Source of the DNA: Gemmatimonadota bacterium
GTDB lineage: Bacteria; Latescibacterota; UBA2968; UBA8231
Assembly: GCA_002712305.1 (NCBI GenBank)
Contig: PATE01000104.1
Location: 1-40,238 of the forward strand
Direction: 5' to 3'
DNA: 40,238 bases
Positions 7,884 to 16,407 of this stretch are shown in pieces (within the stretch, counting starts at the first letter, position 1; each line of letters begins with the position of its first letter). A program made the position numbers and the translations under genes. The notes below the pieces were generated by a model. That model ran no database searches, was not told where the DNA came from, and saw nothing but the letters and a program-made list of their open reading frames with translations.

Positions 7884-8780
7884 CTATTGCGACGCACCAA
7901 GGCCCTCCAGGACGCGGCGCGCTTCTCGTTGGTCTTCTTCGGTGCCTTCGGACAACAAACGACGCAGTGACGCCGTCACTTCAGGGGCACCGATTTGCTC
8001 TATGGAGCGAACCGCCTTGGTGCGAATGCTCTGGTACGGCTCGTCGAGGGCGGCTTCGAGTGCCTCGACCACATTCGTCCGGTCTTGCCCTTGCAGGGGG
8101 CCTGGCGAGCGTGGCACCAGCCCTGCGCCAGCCTGACCCAGCGCCTGGACGGCCACGTGCCGCACCTCAGCCGATGGGTCTCTGGACAGTCGGATCAGTG
8201 CCGGCGACATGCCGACGTATCCAAGCCGCCTGGCACTTTGTAATGCCGCTATACGCACCTTCGGTGTCGGATCCTGCAAGCGCATGTTCACGACGGCCAC
8301 GAGGGTGTCCCGTAGATCCGCATGAATCGTATCGTCGTAGCAACGTCCCAGCGCGGTAATGATCTGTGCACGAAATCCCTTGGATGGTGTCTCCAAGTGC
8401 AGCAGAAGTGCTGGAACCGCATCTGGCGCGCGAAGCTCACCCAGACCCCAAGCGGCGTACTGAGCGACGTTGAATGAATCGTCTTCCAACAACCGAATCA
8501 GGGTCGGTGCGCCGCGCGGATCCTTGATACGACCCAATAGCCGTGCAACCTCGAAGCGCACCCGGATGTAGTCCGAGTGACCCTCTTCGATCAGACGGTC
8601 GACGACACTTTCTCCGTAGAGAACGAGCTTAGCCGCCGCCTTCTCACGAACGTCAGATCGGATGCTGTGCAATTGCTCGATCAGAGGCTCGGGCGAAGGC
8701 TCGGAACATGCCCACAAGCCTACCACCATGACCGCAGTCACGATGACCAGCACTGTGCTCTTTCGTCCGGGGTCTGCCAC
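7884..8780 (-). CDS. HEAT-repeat lipoprotein
   Basis: From the chosen GTG the product is 298 aa. A basic, hydrophobic signal (MADPGRKSTVLVIVTAVMV) ends in the lipobox LWAC, so Cys25 should be lipidated. The rest is a string of HEAT/PBS-lyase-type repeats (for example VRFEVARLLGRIKDPRGAPT, QYAAWGLGELRAPDAVPALL, VRHVAVQALGQAG), each about 35-40 residues. These form an alpha-solenoid used for protein contacts. It lies directly upstream of hisG on the same strand but has no obvious link to histidine. The longest frame reaches 8861. I chose 8780 because it gives a normal-length signal peptide, and it lies four bases after a short leader ORF with the only strong Shine-Dalgarno. The start is less certain than the gene. 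Confidence 0.8.
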   Translation of the reverse strand: MADPGRKSTVLVIVTAVMVVGLWACSEPSPEPLIEQLHSIRSDVREKAAAKLVLYGESVVDRLIEEGHSDYIRVRFEVARLLGRIKDPRGAPTLIRLLEDDSFNVAQYAAWGLGELRAPDAVPALLLHLETPSKGFRAQIITALGRCYDDTIHADLRDTLVAVVNMRLQDPTPKVRIAALQSARRLGYVGMSPALIRLSRDPSAEVRHVAVQALGQAGAGLVPRSPGPLQGQDRTNVVEALEAALDEPYQSIRTKAVRSIEQIGAPEVTASLRRLLSEGTEEDQREARRVLEGLGASQ

Positions 8781-8784
8781 AATG

Positions 8785-8817
8785 TCAAGGATAAGCCGGC
8801 CCGTGGATTGCGTCCAT
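8785..8817 (-). CDS. Possible 10-aa leader peptide before the HEAT lipoprotein
   Basis: A near-perfect ribosome-binding site AAGGAGGT (8831-8824) is followed seven bases later by ATG at 8817. The frame encodes only MDAIHGPAYP and stops with TGA at 8787-8785, four bases before the GTG I take as the lipoprotein start. The same TGA-N4-GTG geometry joins the glycosyltransferase and YfhO-like genes. Either this is a coupled leader ORF, or a one- or two-base indel separates the true ATG from the lipoprotein frame. Confidence 0.35.
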   Translation of the reverse strand: MDAIHGPAYP

Positions 8818-8972
8818 GCAACGGACCTCCTTCGGCACACACCCAGATCCGCCAAATTCATAAGCAGGTCACTTGTTCTGTCCGCAACGGCGCAGGGCCG
8901 CCCGGGCCACGTCGGCCCAACAGCAGCACCCGCGTCAGGCAGATATACCGACGTCGCATCGATTTCGTTTTT

Positions 8973-9977
8973 CTAGAAGAAACTGCTGCGTCTTAACGGC
9001 ATATCATCGGGGAAGGGATACACATTCCCCCACAACAGCGCACCGAGGATCATGACGGCCAGATACCAGAACAGAAGGCGGCGGCCGAACACGGCACCGA
9101 GGGTTCCCACCGTGTGAAACTTGGTTGCAGGGCCCGCGATGAAAAAGGCCAGGGCCGCACCAGGCGTCATGCCCATCTGAATCATGATTTCGACAATTGG
9201 CAACGTGCCCCCGCCGCAAGCGTACAAGGGAACTCCCAGGGCGACGGCAGCCGGTACCGACCAACGGCTTCCCGCTCCGAGGACCGTTCGAACGAACTCG
9301 GGTGAAAGGAGGGCTGCCGAAAGGGCGGCGATCAGAATTCCGATGGTAAACCATTTGGAGATGAAGGCCAGATCCTTCGTGAATCTGCGCGGCAGCTCAC
9401 TCCAGGCGGGCTGGGCAAGGGCCGCACCCGAGCCGCCGGCCACGACGGGGTATCTGTCGGGCTGAGGGAGAATGGTCGAGGCGAGATGCCCATACCGCTG
9501 CAGAAGTTGGGTGCCGAAGCCTGCCACGAGCCCGATCGACACAGCGGTCAATGTGCGAGCTGTCGCCATCTCGATACCGAGTGTTCCATAGGTGTAGGTG
9601 AACAGCGCCGGGTTCATCAGAGGCGAGGCGAAGAGGAACGCCATCACAGGTGGGGCGATGACACCTGACTGCAGGACCCGGGCGGCCACGGGAATGGCAG
9701 CGAACGTGCACAGGGGGGACACCAGCCCCAAAATGGTGGCCCCGAACACCGCACCGGTGCGGTGCTTTCGCAAGACCCTGTCGAGACGTGCCCGCGGCAA
9801 CAGGTGAGAAGCCAGGGCGCTGCATGCCGCACCTGCGATCACCCAGAACCACAATTCTGCAGTCAGCTCAAAAAACTGAATACCCACCTCACCGGTGTAG
9901 GTACCCGGTAGCTCGTCTCGACACCAGTCGGCCGCGTAGTACAGCAGATAGGTCGGGGACCACAGGAACTCAGACAA
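8973..9977 (-). CDS. Permease of the PF03773 (ArsP/DUF318) family
   Basis: The 334-aa protein has about eight hydrophobic segments. It carries the paired family signatures LGLVSPLCTFAAIPVAARVL and ASPLMNPALF in the first half, and GVPLYACGGGTLPIVE with MTPGAALAFFIAGPATK in the second half. Characterised relatives export organoarsenicals, and others are linked to metal handling. The Cys in each half (SPLC, YAC) fits a thiol or metalloid substrate, but specificity is not proven. The longest frame starts at TTG 9977 with no clear ribosome-binding site, so a somewhat later start is possible. It stops about 190 bases upstream of the lipoprotein start. Confidence 0.8.
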   Translation of the reverse strand: MSEFLWSPTYLLYYAADWCRDELPGTYTGEVGIQFFELTAELWFWVIAGAACSALASHLLPRARLDRVLRKHRTGAVFGATILGLVSPLCTFAAIPVAARVLQSGVIAPPVMAFLFASPLMNPALFTYTYGTLGIEMATARTLTAVSIGLVAGFGTQLLQRYGHLASTILPQPDRYPVVAGGSGAALAQPAWSELPRRFTKDLAFISKWFTIGILIAALSAALLSPEFVRTVLGAGSRWSVPAAVALGVPLYACGGGTLPIVEIMIQMGMTPGAALAFFIAGPATKFHTVGTLGAVFGRRLLFWYLAVMILGALLWGNVYPFPDDMPLRRSSFF

Positions 9978-10059
9978 GATGGAGGCGTCGACTCGGAAAG
10001 GGTTGCAGCAGGGGGAGTTACGACCGCGTGGATGGCTATTGTACCCGGCGATCCGGTCT

Positions 10060-10088
10060 TTGACAACCGATAGTCTGCTCAGTAGGTT
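10060..10088 (+). promoter_or_regulatory. Candidate promoter for the TPR-rdgB genes
   Basis: A perfect TTGACA (10060-10065) is followed by 17 bp and TAGGTT (10083-10088), which matches TATAAT at three of six positions. The start would be near 10095, about 58 bases before the TPR-protein ATG. It lies in the divergent gap with the permease gene. Confidence 0.4.
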
Positions 10089-10152
10089 GAGCGACCTTCA
10101 TCTGCCGCTGCCAGGCCATCCCAAATGCACGAAAAACCACTGCCCAGATGCT

Positions 10153-11244
10153 ATGAATTCGAACTTCGTCAGGTCACTCGCTACACTCGCGCTGCTCGCT
10201 TGCCTGCAGGCAGCAGACGCTGCGCCGTCCTCGGAAGCGGTCGCCCACTACCGATCTGGTTATGAACTGTTGAGAGCTCGGGATTTCCGCAACGCCGCCA
10301 TCGAGTTGGAGCAGGCAGTGCAGCTTGACTCTGCCTACGGTGACGCTCTCTATGCGCTGGGCACGGCGCACGCTTCCCTTCAAGATTTCAATAAGTCCGC
10401 TTTGGCACTTGAAGCAGCTTTTCGCCACGGAACCAGTCGCCCTGAACTTGTCGAACGGATCCCACGGTTGCTGGGCGACCTGCACTTCAAAGCAGCCCTG
10501 AAGTCGCGCAAGCAGCGCCGATATGGAGAGGCCATCGATCACTTTGGTCAGTCCCTCACCTATCGCCCCGGCAACGCGCAGGCACACTTCAGCATCGGCA
10601 CCTGCCATCTGCAGCTACGACGACGGGAAGAGGCGCGCGGTGCGTTTCTGGCGGCAATTGAGGCTGATGCAGGCTACAAGTGGCCATACGTATCCCTAGG
10701 GAATATCCATCGACGTGCTGGTGAACTGCGGCAGGCACGAAGCATGTATGAGAAGGCGATTTCCCTGGATGGAGAGTTTGCTGATGCCTTTGAGGGTCTT
10801 GCCCATGTGCAGATTGCATCAGACGACCTCGAAGGAGCCGTGGTCACCTTACGGAAGGCGGTGGACATCAACGGCGACTATACGGAAGGGTTTGTCCTGA
10901 TCGGCACCGCCCTCAATCAACTCGGCCGTCACGGCGAGGCCATCGAACCGCTACAGCAGGCGACTCAGCTCGAAGCAAAGAACGCGGACGCGCACTACCG
11001 ACTGGCCGAGGCCCATCTTGGGACGGGCAGCTACCGTGACGCGGTGCAAACTGGGAAAAGGGCCGTCACCCTGCGTCGCGATTTCCACGCTGCGCAGGTC
11101 ATCCTCGCCGACGCTCACTTCAAGTTGGGCGACCTCGATAAAGCCCGTCGGTTGTACACCGCTGCAGTGAGCGACAGCCGCTTCAAGGACTACTGCCAAC
11201 ATCAACTGGCGGAAATGGATCGGCCCCCAGTCGAGGGTGGTTAG
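10153..11244 (+). CDS. Exported tetratricopeptide-repeat protein
   Basis: The 363-aa product begins MNSNFVRSLATLALLACLQA, a signal peptide with likely cleavage after ADA near residue 24. It continues with about eight to nine TPR units (for example AHYRSGYELLRARDFRNAAI, EARGAFLAAIEADAGYKWPY, EAIEPLQQATQLEAKNADAH), filling nearly the whole protein. The frame is open upstream to 9979, but this ATG is the first that gives a signal peptide. Its ribosome-binding site is weak. TPR solenoids act as protein-interaction scaffolds, here in the periplasm. It ends 18 bases before rdgB. No enzymatic domain is visible. Confidence 0.8.
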   Translation: MNSNFVRSLATLALLACLQAADAAPSSEAVAHYRSGYELLRARDFRNAAIELEQAVQLDSAYGDALYALGTAHASLQDFNKSALALEAAFRHGTSRPELVERIPRLLGDLHFKAALKSRKQRRYGEAIDHFGQSLTYRPGNAQAHFSIGTCHLQLRRREEARGAFLAAIEADAGYKWPYVSLGNIHRRAGELRQARSMYEKAISLDGEFADAFEGLAHVQIASDDLEGAVVTLRKAVDINGDYTEGFVLIGTALNQLGRHGEAIEPLQQATQLEAKNADAHYRLAEAHLGTGSYRDAVQTGKRAVTLRRDFHAAQVILADAHFKLGDLDKARRLYTAAVSDSRFKDYCQHQLAEMDRPPVEGG

Positions 11245-11262
11245 TACTCGGAGCCGTGCGAA

Positions 11263-11874
11263 ATGCCTTTGCTTATCGCCACGGGCAATGCGGGCAAGCT
11301 GGCTGAGTTTCGACGGCTTCTACCAGACATCGAGATCATCAGTCCCTCCGAGATAGGCCTTTCCAGTTTCGACGTCGAGGAATCGGGAACCACCTTTCGG
11401 GAGAATGCGCTTCTCAAGGCACGAGCCTTCGCCGACGCTTCCGGCTGCATTGCCGTTGCTGATGATTCCGGACTTGAGGTCGACGCGCTGGGTGGCGCTC
11501 CTGGCGTTCATTCTGCCCGCTTTGGTGGCCCCGATCTTGATGACGCGGGACGATGTCGTCTTCTTCTCCAACAGCTTGAATCGGTTTCCCCGTCGCGGAG
11601 ATCTGCACGTTTCCGCTGCCACCTGATGGCTTGTCCACCAGATGGTGATCCCCTCGTCGAAGGCCAGGGTTCGTGCGAGGGGCTGATCACCACGGCCCCC
11701 GCCGGAACAGGTGGCTTCGGTTACGACCCCGTCTTCTGGGTGAACGAACTCGATAGAACCATGGCGCAGATCTCCAGCACTCAGAAGAATCAGATCAGCC
11801 ATCGCGGCCAGGCGATCGAGGCACTCAGGCAACCACTGTTGGCGACGTTTCCCGAACTGGCGAAGGCCTCCTGA
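11263..11874 (+). CDS. rdgB: XTP/dITP diphosphatase (HAM1/RdgB family)
   Basis: RdgB hydrolyses non-canonical purine nucleotides (XTP, dITP, ITP) to the monophosphate and pyrophosphate, keeping them out of DNA and RNA. The 203-aa protein shows the family motifs in order: ATGNAGKLAEF at 6-16, AVADDSGLEVDALGGAPG with the metal-binding acidic pair near 66-67, GGFGYDPVF near residue 150, and SHRGQA near the C-terminus. The length is normal. The start codon has CGGAG upstream and follows the TPR gene by 18 bases. It is a housekeeping gene; no special regulation is seen. Confidence 0.95.
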   Translation: MPLLIATGNAGKLAEFRRLLPDIEIISPSEIGLSSFDVEESGTTFRENALLKARAFADASGCIAVADDSGLEVDALGGAPGVHSARFGGPDLDDAGRCRLLLQQLESVSPSRRSARFRCHLMACPPDGDPLVEGQGSCEGLITTAPAGTGGFGYDPVFWVNELDRTMAQISSTQKNQISHRGQAIEALRQPLLATFPELAKAS

Positions 11875-11927
11875 GCCTCGACCAGCCCGCTTGACCTGAA
11901 AGCCGGTGAGTTTTCCCTTCCCCTGCC

Positions 11928-13670
11928 ATGTTTGGACCCTTCTCTCGCTACACGTCACCTTACCTTCGATTGGTCGTCGCCGGTGTGATCGCCATCGCCG
12001 TGGCGCAGGCGGCGGCGGCCCTCATCCCCCTGGAGCTCGGTTCGGCCATCGATGCCCTTGGGGAGCCATCGCCGGATTCACTTTCCGTCGTTGGTATTCA
12101 TGTGGCCAGGGTGCTGCTGTTGGCGCTGCTGGTTGCCGTGGGTGGGTACGCCATGCGGCGACTCCTGGGCAGTGCTTCCACGCGCATTGAGTACGACATC
12201 CGCACGAAGTATTTCGATCATCTCCTGACCCTCCCTCTTTCGTTCTATCAGACCCAGCGCACGGGTGATCTGATGGCGCGCGCGACGAATGATCTCAATG
12301 CTGTGCGGATCTTCTTCACGTATGGAATCCGTGGCATCGTCGAGACGAGTCTCATCTTCGTGTTCTCCATCACGATAATGTGTTCCATGGACTGGAAGTT
12401 GTCTCTCTGGGTTCTGACCCCTCTGCCTCTGATGAGTTTGTTCATCATCCGCATGGCATCCCTCGTTCATACGCGCTTCAAGGCGATCCAGGAATTCTTC
12501 GGTGAGATGAGCAACTTCATCCAGGAGAATGTGTCCGGGATCCGTGTGATCAAGGCTTTTGTGCAGGGCCCTGCGCAGACAGAGCAGTTTCAGGATCTCA
12601 ACATCGAGTATCTGCGTCGCAACAACGAGCTCATCCGAACACGCGCCGTGTATCGGCCTCTGTCGTTCCTGATCGCCTCCCTCGGCCTGGGGCTCAATCT
12701 GTGGTTGGGAGGAAAAGCGGTCATCGACGGGCAATTGAGCATCGGAGACTTCGTTGCCTTCAACGCTTATCTGACCCTCTTGATCCAGCCGATCTCGTAC
12801 ATGGGTTGGGTGATCGACCGTTTCCAGCGCGCTCTGGTCGCCATGAGACGGATCAATGAGATCCTGGAGATCGAGGCTGATATCGAGGATGCCGGAGGGA
12901 TCGCCGGGGACGGTCACAAGACGGCAGGACAACTCGAGTTCAAAGGCGTCGGGTTTTCCTACGGAGACCAGCTCCAGGCTCTGCGCGGGATCGACCTCAC
13001 GATCCGGGCGGGATCAACACTGGGTGTGATCGGTCGCGTCGGTGCGGGCAAGACGACGCTTGCACGCCTGATCCCTCGCCTGGTTGAGGCAACAGAGGGG
13101 GAGATCCTGCTCGACGGGAAACCACTGCAGGCGTGGCCCCTCGACGAACTCAGACAGCACATCGGCTATGTCGCCCAGGTCCCCTTTCTGTTCTCCACGA
13201 CGATGGCCACCAACATCGCCTATGGAAGTGCTCAAGCTGATAGAGAACAGGTACACCAAGCCGGTGAAGAAGCACAGGTTGGGGCCGATATCGAAGCCTT
13301 CGAGCAGGGTTACGAGACGGTTGTTGGAGAAAGGGGCGTCACCCTTTCGGGTGGCCAGAAGCAACGCACGACATTGGCACGCGCCCTGTTGCGCCGGCCG
13401 AGCATCCTCATCCTCGATGATGCGCTGTCCGCCGTAGACACGAACACAGAGACGGCGATTCTCGGTCACCTGCGTCAAATCATGGCCGATCGGACCACGA
13501 TTCTCATCGCCCACCGGATCTCCACCCTCCGCAATGCAGATCACATCATCGTACTCGACGAAGGACGGATCGTGGAGCAGGGCTCGCACGAGCAGTTGCT
13601 CGCACAGGATGGGTTCTATGCAGATATAGCCCGCCGTCAGCAACTGGCTGCAGAACTGGACAACCTGTGA
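11928..13670 (+). CDS. ABC exporter half-transporter, degenerate-site subunit
   Basis: The 580-aa protein has an N-terminal six-helix exporter domain (about 1-320) and a C-terminal ATPase domain. Walker A is GRVGAGKTT (369-377), the signature is LSGGQKQR (473-480) and Walker B is ILILDD (493-498). The position of the catalytic Glu is Asp498. This is the hallmark of the degenerate-site partner in heterodimeric exporters such as BmrC/BmrD and TM287/TM288. The downstream partner overlaps by four bases. The substrate is unknown; drugs, lipids or peptides are possible. The start ATG has no strong Shine-Dalgarno. Confidence 0.92.
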   Translation: MFGPFSRYTSPYLRLVVAGVIAIAVAQAAAALIPLELGSAIDALGEPSPDSLSVVGIHVARVLLLALLVAVGGYAMRRLLGSASTRIEYDIRTKYFDHLLTLPLSFYQTQRTGDLMARATNDLNAVRIFFTYGIRGIVETSLIFVFSITIMCSMDWKLSLWVLTPLPLMSLFIIRMASLVHTRFKAIQEFFGEMSNFIQENVSGIRVIKAFVQGPAQTEQFQDLNIEYLRRNNELIRTRAVYRPLSFLIASLGLGLNLWLGGKAVIDGQLSIGDFVAFNAYLTLLIQPISYMGWVIDRFQRALVAMRRINEILEIEADIEDAGGIAGDGHKTAGQLEFKGVGFSYGDQLQALRGIDLTIRAGSTLGVIGRVGAGKTTLARLIPRLVEATEGEILLDGKPLQAWPLDELRQHIGYVAQVPFLFSTTMATNIAYGSAQADREQVHQAGEEAQVGADIEAFEQGYETVVGERGVTLSGGQKQRTTLARALLRRPSILILDDALSAVDTNTETAILGHLRQIMADRTTILIAHRISTLRNADHIIVLDEGRIVEQGSHEQLLAQDGFYADIARRQQLAAELDNL

Positions 13671-15517
13671 GTCAGTCTGGCAGTCTGGGCACCGAAGAGG
13701 AAGTCGAAGAGCGACCGGTTCAACTGGCTCTGGTCTCGAGGCTGGTGGGTTATCTCCGACACTATAAAGCCCGGGTCGCTGCTTCCCTGTGTTTGATCCT
13801 GATTTCAGCCACAGCCAGTCAGGTTGGGCCTCGCCTGACGCAGATCGGTGTGGACGAGCACATTCTGATCGGCGATCTGGACGGGCTCTACGGGCTGATC
13901 GGGCTCTACTTCCTCAGCATCATCGTCCAGTATGTGGCTCAGTACGGCCAAACCCGGGTCACAGAGTTGACGGGACAGTATGTCATGCGCGATCTGCGAC
14001 GGCAGATCTTCATGCATTTACAGCGACTGCCCCTGCAATACTTCGACCGCACGCCGGTAGGGCGCACGATGACACGCACGACCAACGACGTGGAAGCCCT
14101 CAACGAGTTCTTCACCGAGGGTGTCGTGTCCGTCTTCATGGATTTGTTCACGCTTGTTGCCATCATCGCCTTCATGGCGGACATGGACTGGCACTTGACG
14201 CTGGCGTCGTGCACGATGATCCCGATCCTGGCGCTGGCCACGTTCTATCTGCAGAACAGGGCGATGGGGGCTTATCGCGAGTTGCGTCGCCGACTGGCCC
14301 GACTCAACGCATATCTGCAGGAGAACATCACCGGCATGGAAGTGGTGCAGTTGTTCGGTCGGCAACGTCAGAATCTGGCAGAGTTCGACGACGAACACCT
14401 GCCTTATCGACGGGCCGAGGACCGCGAAATCCACTACTACGCGATCTTCTTTCCCTTCACCGAATTCATGGGCACCGTGGGAATGGCAGTCGTTGTGTGG
14501 TATGGAGCCAGTTCGGTTCTGGAGCAGCGAATTGATCTTGGGGTTCTGGTCGCTTTCCTGCAGTATGTGCGCAGGTTTTTTCGGCCCATCATGGACATCT
14601 CCGATCGCTATGCGCTTCTGCAGAGTGCGATGGCCGCATCAGAACGGATCTTCGAATTGCTCGACCATCCAACCGAGGCACGCGGGGGTCAGATCAATGA
14701 AGCCGCCGAGGACGAGATGGCGATCGAATTCGATCACGTGTTCTTCAAATACGATCCTGATGGGGCAGATTGGATTCTCGAAGATGTCAGTTTTCGCGTG
14801 GAATCAGGTCATAGTCTGGCGCTAGTCGGCGCCACGGGCTCAGGGAAGACGACCATCGTCAATCTTCTGTGTCGCTTCTACGAGATCCAGCAGGGTACAG
14901 TGCGAGTGGATGGGGTGGATGTGCGCGACTGGGACCTTCATGCCCTGCGTCGACGCATCGGGATCGTGCAGCAGGATGTGTTTCTGTTCACGGGGAATGT
15001 GGCGGACAACATCCGCCTCGGCGAAAAGCAGATCGAAACCGCTCAGGTGGAACAAGTGGCCCGATACGTGAACGCCGATGGGTTTGTCGGACGACTACCC
15101 AATGGTTTCAACCAGCAGGTGGCTGAGGGCGGTGCCAGTCTGTCTTCGGGTCAGCGTCAACTGCTGTCCTTCGCGCGCGCCCTGGCCTTTGACCCACACA
15201 TCCTGGTCCTCGACGAGGCAACGTCGAACATCGACACAGAGACAGAGCAGTTGATTCAGGATGCGATGTCACGGCTCATGCGTGAACGGACATCGGTGGT
15301 CATCGCCCACCGGTTGTCGACGATCCGGAATGCTGATCAGATCCTGGTGCTGCATCACGGACGGGTCCGTGAAGAGGGGCGGCACGATGACCTGATCCGT
15401 CAGGACGGTATCTACGCCCGGTTGTATCGGTTACACTATGGGGCCAACCAGAATGCGGCCGCAGAGCTGGGCACTACGACTCCTCAGGCGCCCCCCCCGC
15501 CTCCAGCAGGCAGCTGA
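13667..15517 (+). CDS. ABC exporter half-transporter, catalytic-site subunit
   Basis: GTG at 13667 overlaps the stop of the upstream subunit as GTGA, so the two are translationally coupled. The 616-aa protein has a membrane domain (about 30-330) and an ATPase domain with Walker A GATGSGKTT (388-396), signature LSSGQRQL (492-499) and Walker B ILVLDE (512-517). Glu517 is intact. It therefore supplies the competent Walker B that complements the degenerate partner. The C-terminus ends in a run of prolines encoded by a C8 homopolymer (15491-15498). The exact tail is therefore sensitive to sequencing errors, and it overlaps an antisense small ORF. Confidence 0.92.
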   Translation: MSQSGSLGTEEEVEERPVQLALVSRLVGYLRHYKARVAASLCLILISATASQVGPRLTQIGVDEHILIGDLDGLYGLIGLYFLSIIVQYVAQYGQTRVTELTGQYVMRDLRRQIFMHLQRLPLQYFDRTPVGRTMTRTTNDVEALNEFFTEGVVSVFMDLFTLVAIIAFMADMDWHLTLASCTMIPILALATFYLQNRAMGAYRELRRRLARLNAYLQENITGMEVVQLFGRQRQNLAEFDDEHLPYRRAEDREIHYYAIFFPFTEFMGTVGMAVVVWYGASSVLEQRIDLGVLVAFLQYVRRFFRPIMDISDRYALLQSAMAASERIFELLDHPTEARGGQINEAAEDEMAIEFDHVFFKYDPDGADWILEDVSFRVESGHSLALVGATGSGKTTIVNLLCRFYEIQQGTVRVDGVDVRDWDLHALRRRIGIVQQDVFLFTGNVADNIRLGEKQIETAQVEQVARYVNADGFVGRLPNGFNQQVAEGGASLSSGQRQLLSFARALAFDPHILVLDEATSNIDTETEQLIQDAMSRLMRERTSVVIAHRLSTIRNADQILVLHHGRVREEGRHDDLIRQDGIYARLYRLHYGANQNAAAELGTTTPQAPPPPPAGS

Positions 15518-15572
15518 AAAGCCAGAGTCCCGTCGCCAGGCCGATCATCAGCCCGAAGAGAAAACGAATCAC
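15474..15572 (-). CDS. Putative 32-aa membrane microprotein
   Basis: GTG at 15572 overlaps the stop of the upstream 113-aa gene as GTGA. The frame encodes a short hydrophobic peptide beginning MIRFLFGLMIGLATGLWLF, then an acidic tail, with TAG at 15476-15474. This reads as a single membrane span with a GxxxxGxxxG face, like small inner-membrane peptides. It runs antisense to the last 44 bases of the ABC gene. Evidence is the coupling and the clean hydrophobic pattern. A chance ORF cannot be excluded, and the C8 homopolymer could shift its end. Confidence 0.4.
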   Translation of the reverse strand: MIRFLFGLMIGLATGLWLFSCLLEAGGAPEES

Positions 15573-15910
15573 GTTGTCGTCTTCTCGTCCTGGGTTTGCT
15601 CTGCCCGCTCCGGCGCGTTGAAGCCGCCCTGCATGATATCCTTCAGCTGACCTTCATGCATGCGGGCTTCAGCCTTGAGTCCGTCAATCCGTTCCTTGAG
15701 TGTCAGCAGCTGGTGGTCACCTGCATATTCGCCCTCCTGCAGGCGTCGATACATCTCCTCGCCCAGGTCGGCGTACGTATTCCTCAGTCGGCGACGGGTA
15801 GCCGCCATGTCAGCCCTGACACCCAGGGCTTGCCCAATGACCTTGCCACGCTCGGCAACATCGGCCAGTCGTTCTCTGAATCCGTCAGCTATTTGCTTCG
15901 TCGTCGGCAT
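15569..15910 (-). CDS. Small coiled-coil protein of unknown function
   Basis: The 113-aa protein starts MPTTKQIADGFRERLADVAE and is almost entirely charged helix with heptad-like spacing (RRLRNTYADLGEEMYRRLQE, LLTLKERIDGLKAEARMHEG). A soluble, probably oligomeric coiled coil is likely. I chose ATG 15910 over ATG 15919 because AGGAGG abuts the earlier ATG but stands nine bases from this one. It overlaps the YtxH-like gene by 26 bases and is coupled to the microprotein downstream. The three small genes look like one envelope-associated unit. No family is recognised. Confidence 0.65.
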   Translation of the reverse strand: MPTTKQIADGFRERLADVAERGKVIGQALGVRADMAATRRRLRNTYADLGEEMYRRLQEGEYAGDHQLLTLKERIDGLKAEARMHEGQLKDIMQGGFNAPERAEQTQDEKTTT

Positions 15911-16136
15911 CTTCCACATCCTCCTGGCGGTGCACCATCAGATCTTCCACACGCTCTACAACCTGGTCACGTTTCTCACCCGCCGTGCGTACAAGCTTGC
16001 GCCGGGTGATATCCCCGCGATGAGGTGCCATGAGAATGCCTAATGCCGCCCCCATCACGATTCCCGCCAGACAGCCGAGCAGGAAGCCGTTGAGGGAAGT
16101 GCCAGTGTCACGACCGTAGTGCCGCATGTAAGGCAT
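15885..16136 (-). CDS. YtxH-like small membrane protein
   Basis: The 83-aa protein has one N-terminal hydrophobic segment (GFLLGCLAGIVMGAALGILM) followed directly by APHRGDITRRKL and a charged helical tail. This is the GxxxG-rich span plus APxxGxxxR pattern of YtxH/PF12732 proteins, which are often stress-linked. AAGGAGT nine bases before ATG 16136 supports the start. It is the first gene of a three-gene minus-strand unit running toward the ABC exporter. Confidence 0.75.
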   Translation of the reverse strand: MPYMRHYGRDTGTSLNGFLLGCLAGIVMGAALGILMAPHRGDITRRKLVRTAGEKRDQVVERVEDLMVHRQEDVEDADDEANS

Positions 16137-16213
16137 GGGGTTACGACTCCTTGAGAATCCCCGCAGGGATGGTGATCTGGAATGGCTGCGCCAAAACTAT
16201 GCTGCCGACCTCG

Positions 16214-16242
16214 TTGAATAAAGGCGATCGGACCCTTAAGTT
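16214..16242 (+). promoter_or_regulatory. Candidate promoter upstream of guaB
   Basis: TTGAAT (16214-16219), a 17-bp spacer and TAAGTT (16237-16242) form a moderate sigma70-type match in the divergent gap between the YtxH-like gene and guaB. The start would be near 16250, leaving a leader of about 160 nt. Confidence 0.3.
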
Positions 16243-16243
16243 C

Positions 16244-16259
16244 TGTGACCTATCTCGCA
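16244..16259. promoter_or_regulatory. Imperfect CRP-like site
   Basis: TGTGACCTATCTCGCA matches TGTGA-N6-TCACA at nine of ten positions. It lies just after the candidate guaB -10 element, where a bound regulator would repress. It is weaker than the perfect palindrome at 992-1013. Confidence 0.25.
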
Positions 16260-16407
16260 AAGGACAATTTACCTCTTGCGACCGATGTCGCCGGCCGCTC
16301 CCCGGCCGACCAACCCAGTTCGCCCTCCCCCACCCCTGGCGGTCTGTAGATTCGTGTGCGCTCACGGATCTCGGCACGTTAGGGGTCTCTTGTAAGGACG
16401 AGCCACC

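Noticed and set aside
12078-12932. 284-aa minus-strand ORF inside the first ABC subunit
   Set aside because: Antisense shadow of a well-conserved exporter gene; His/Asp/Arg-rich with no recognisable motif.
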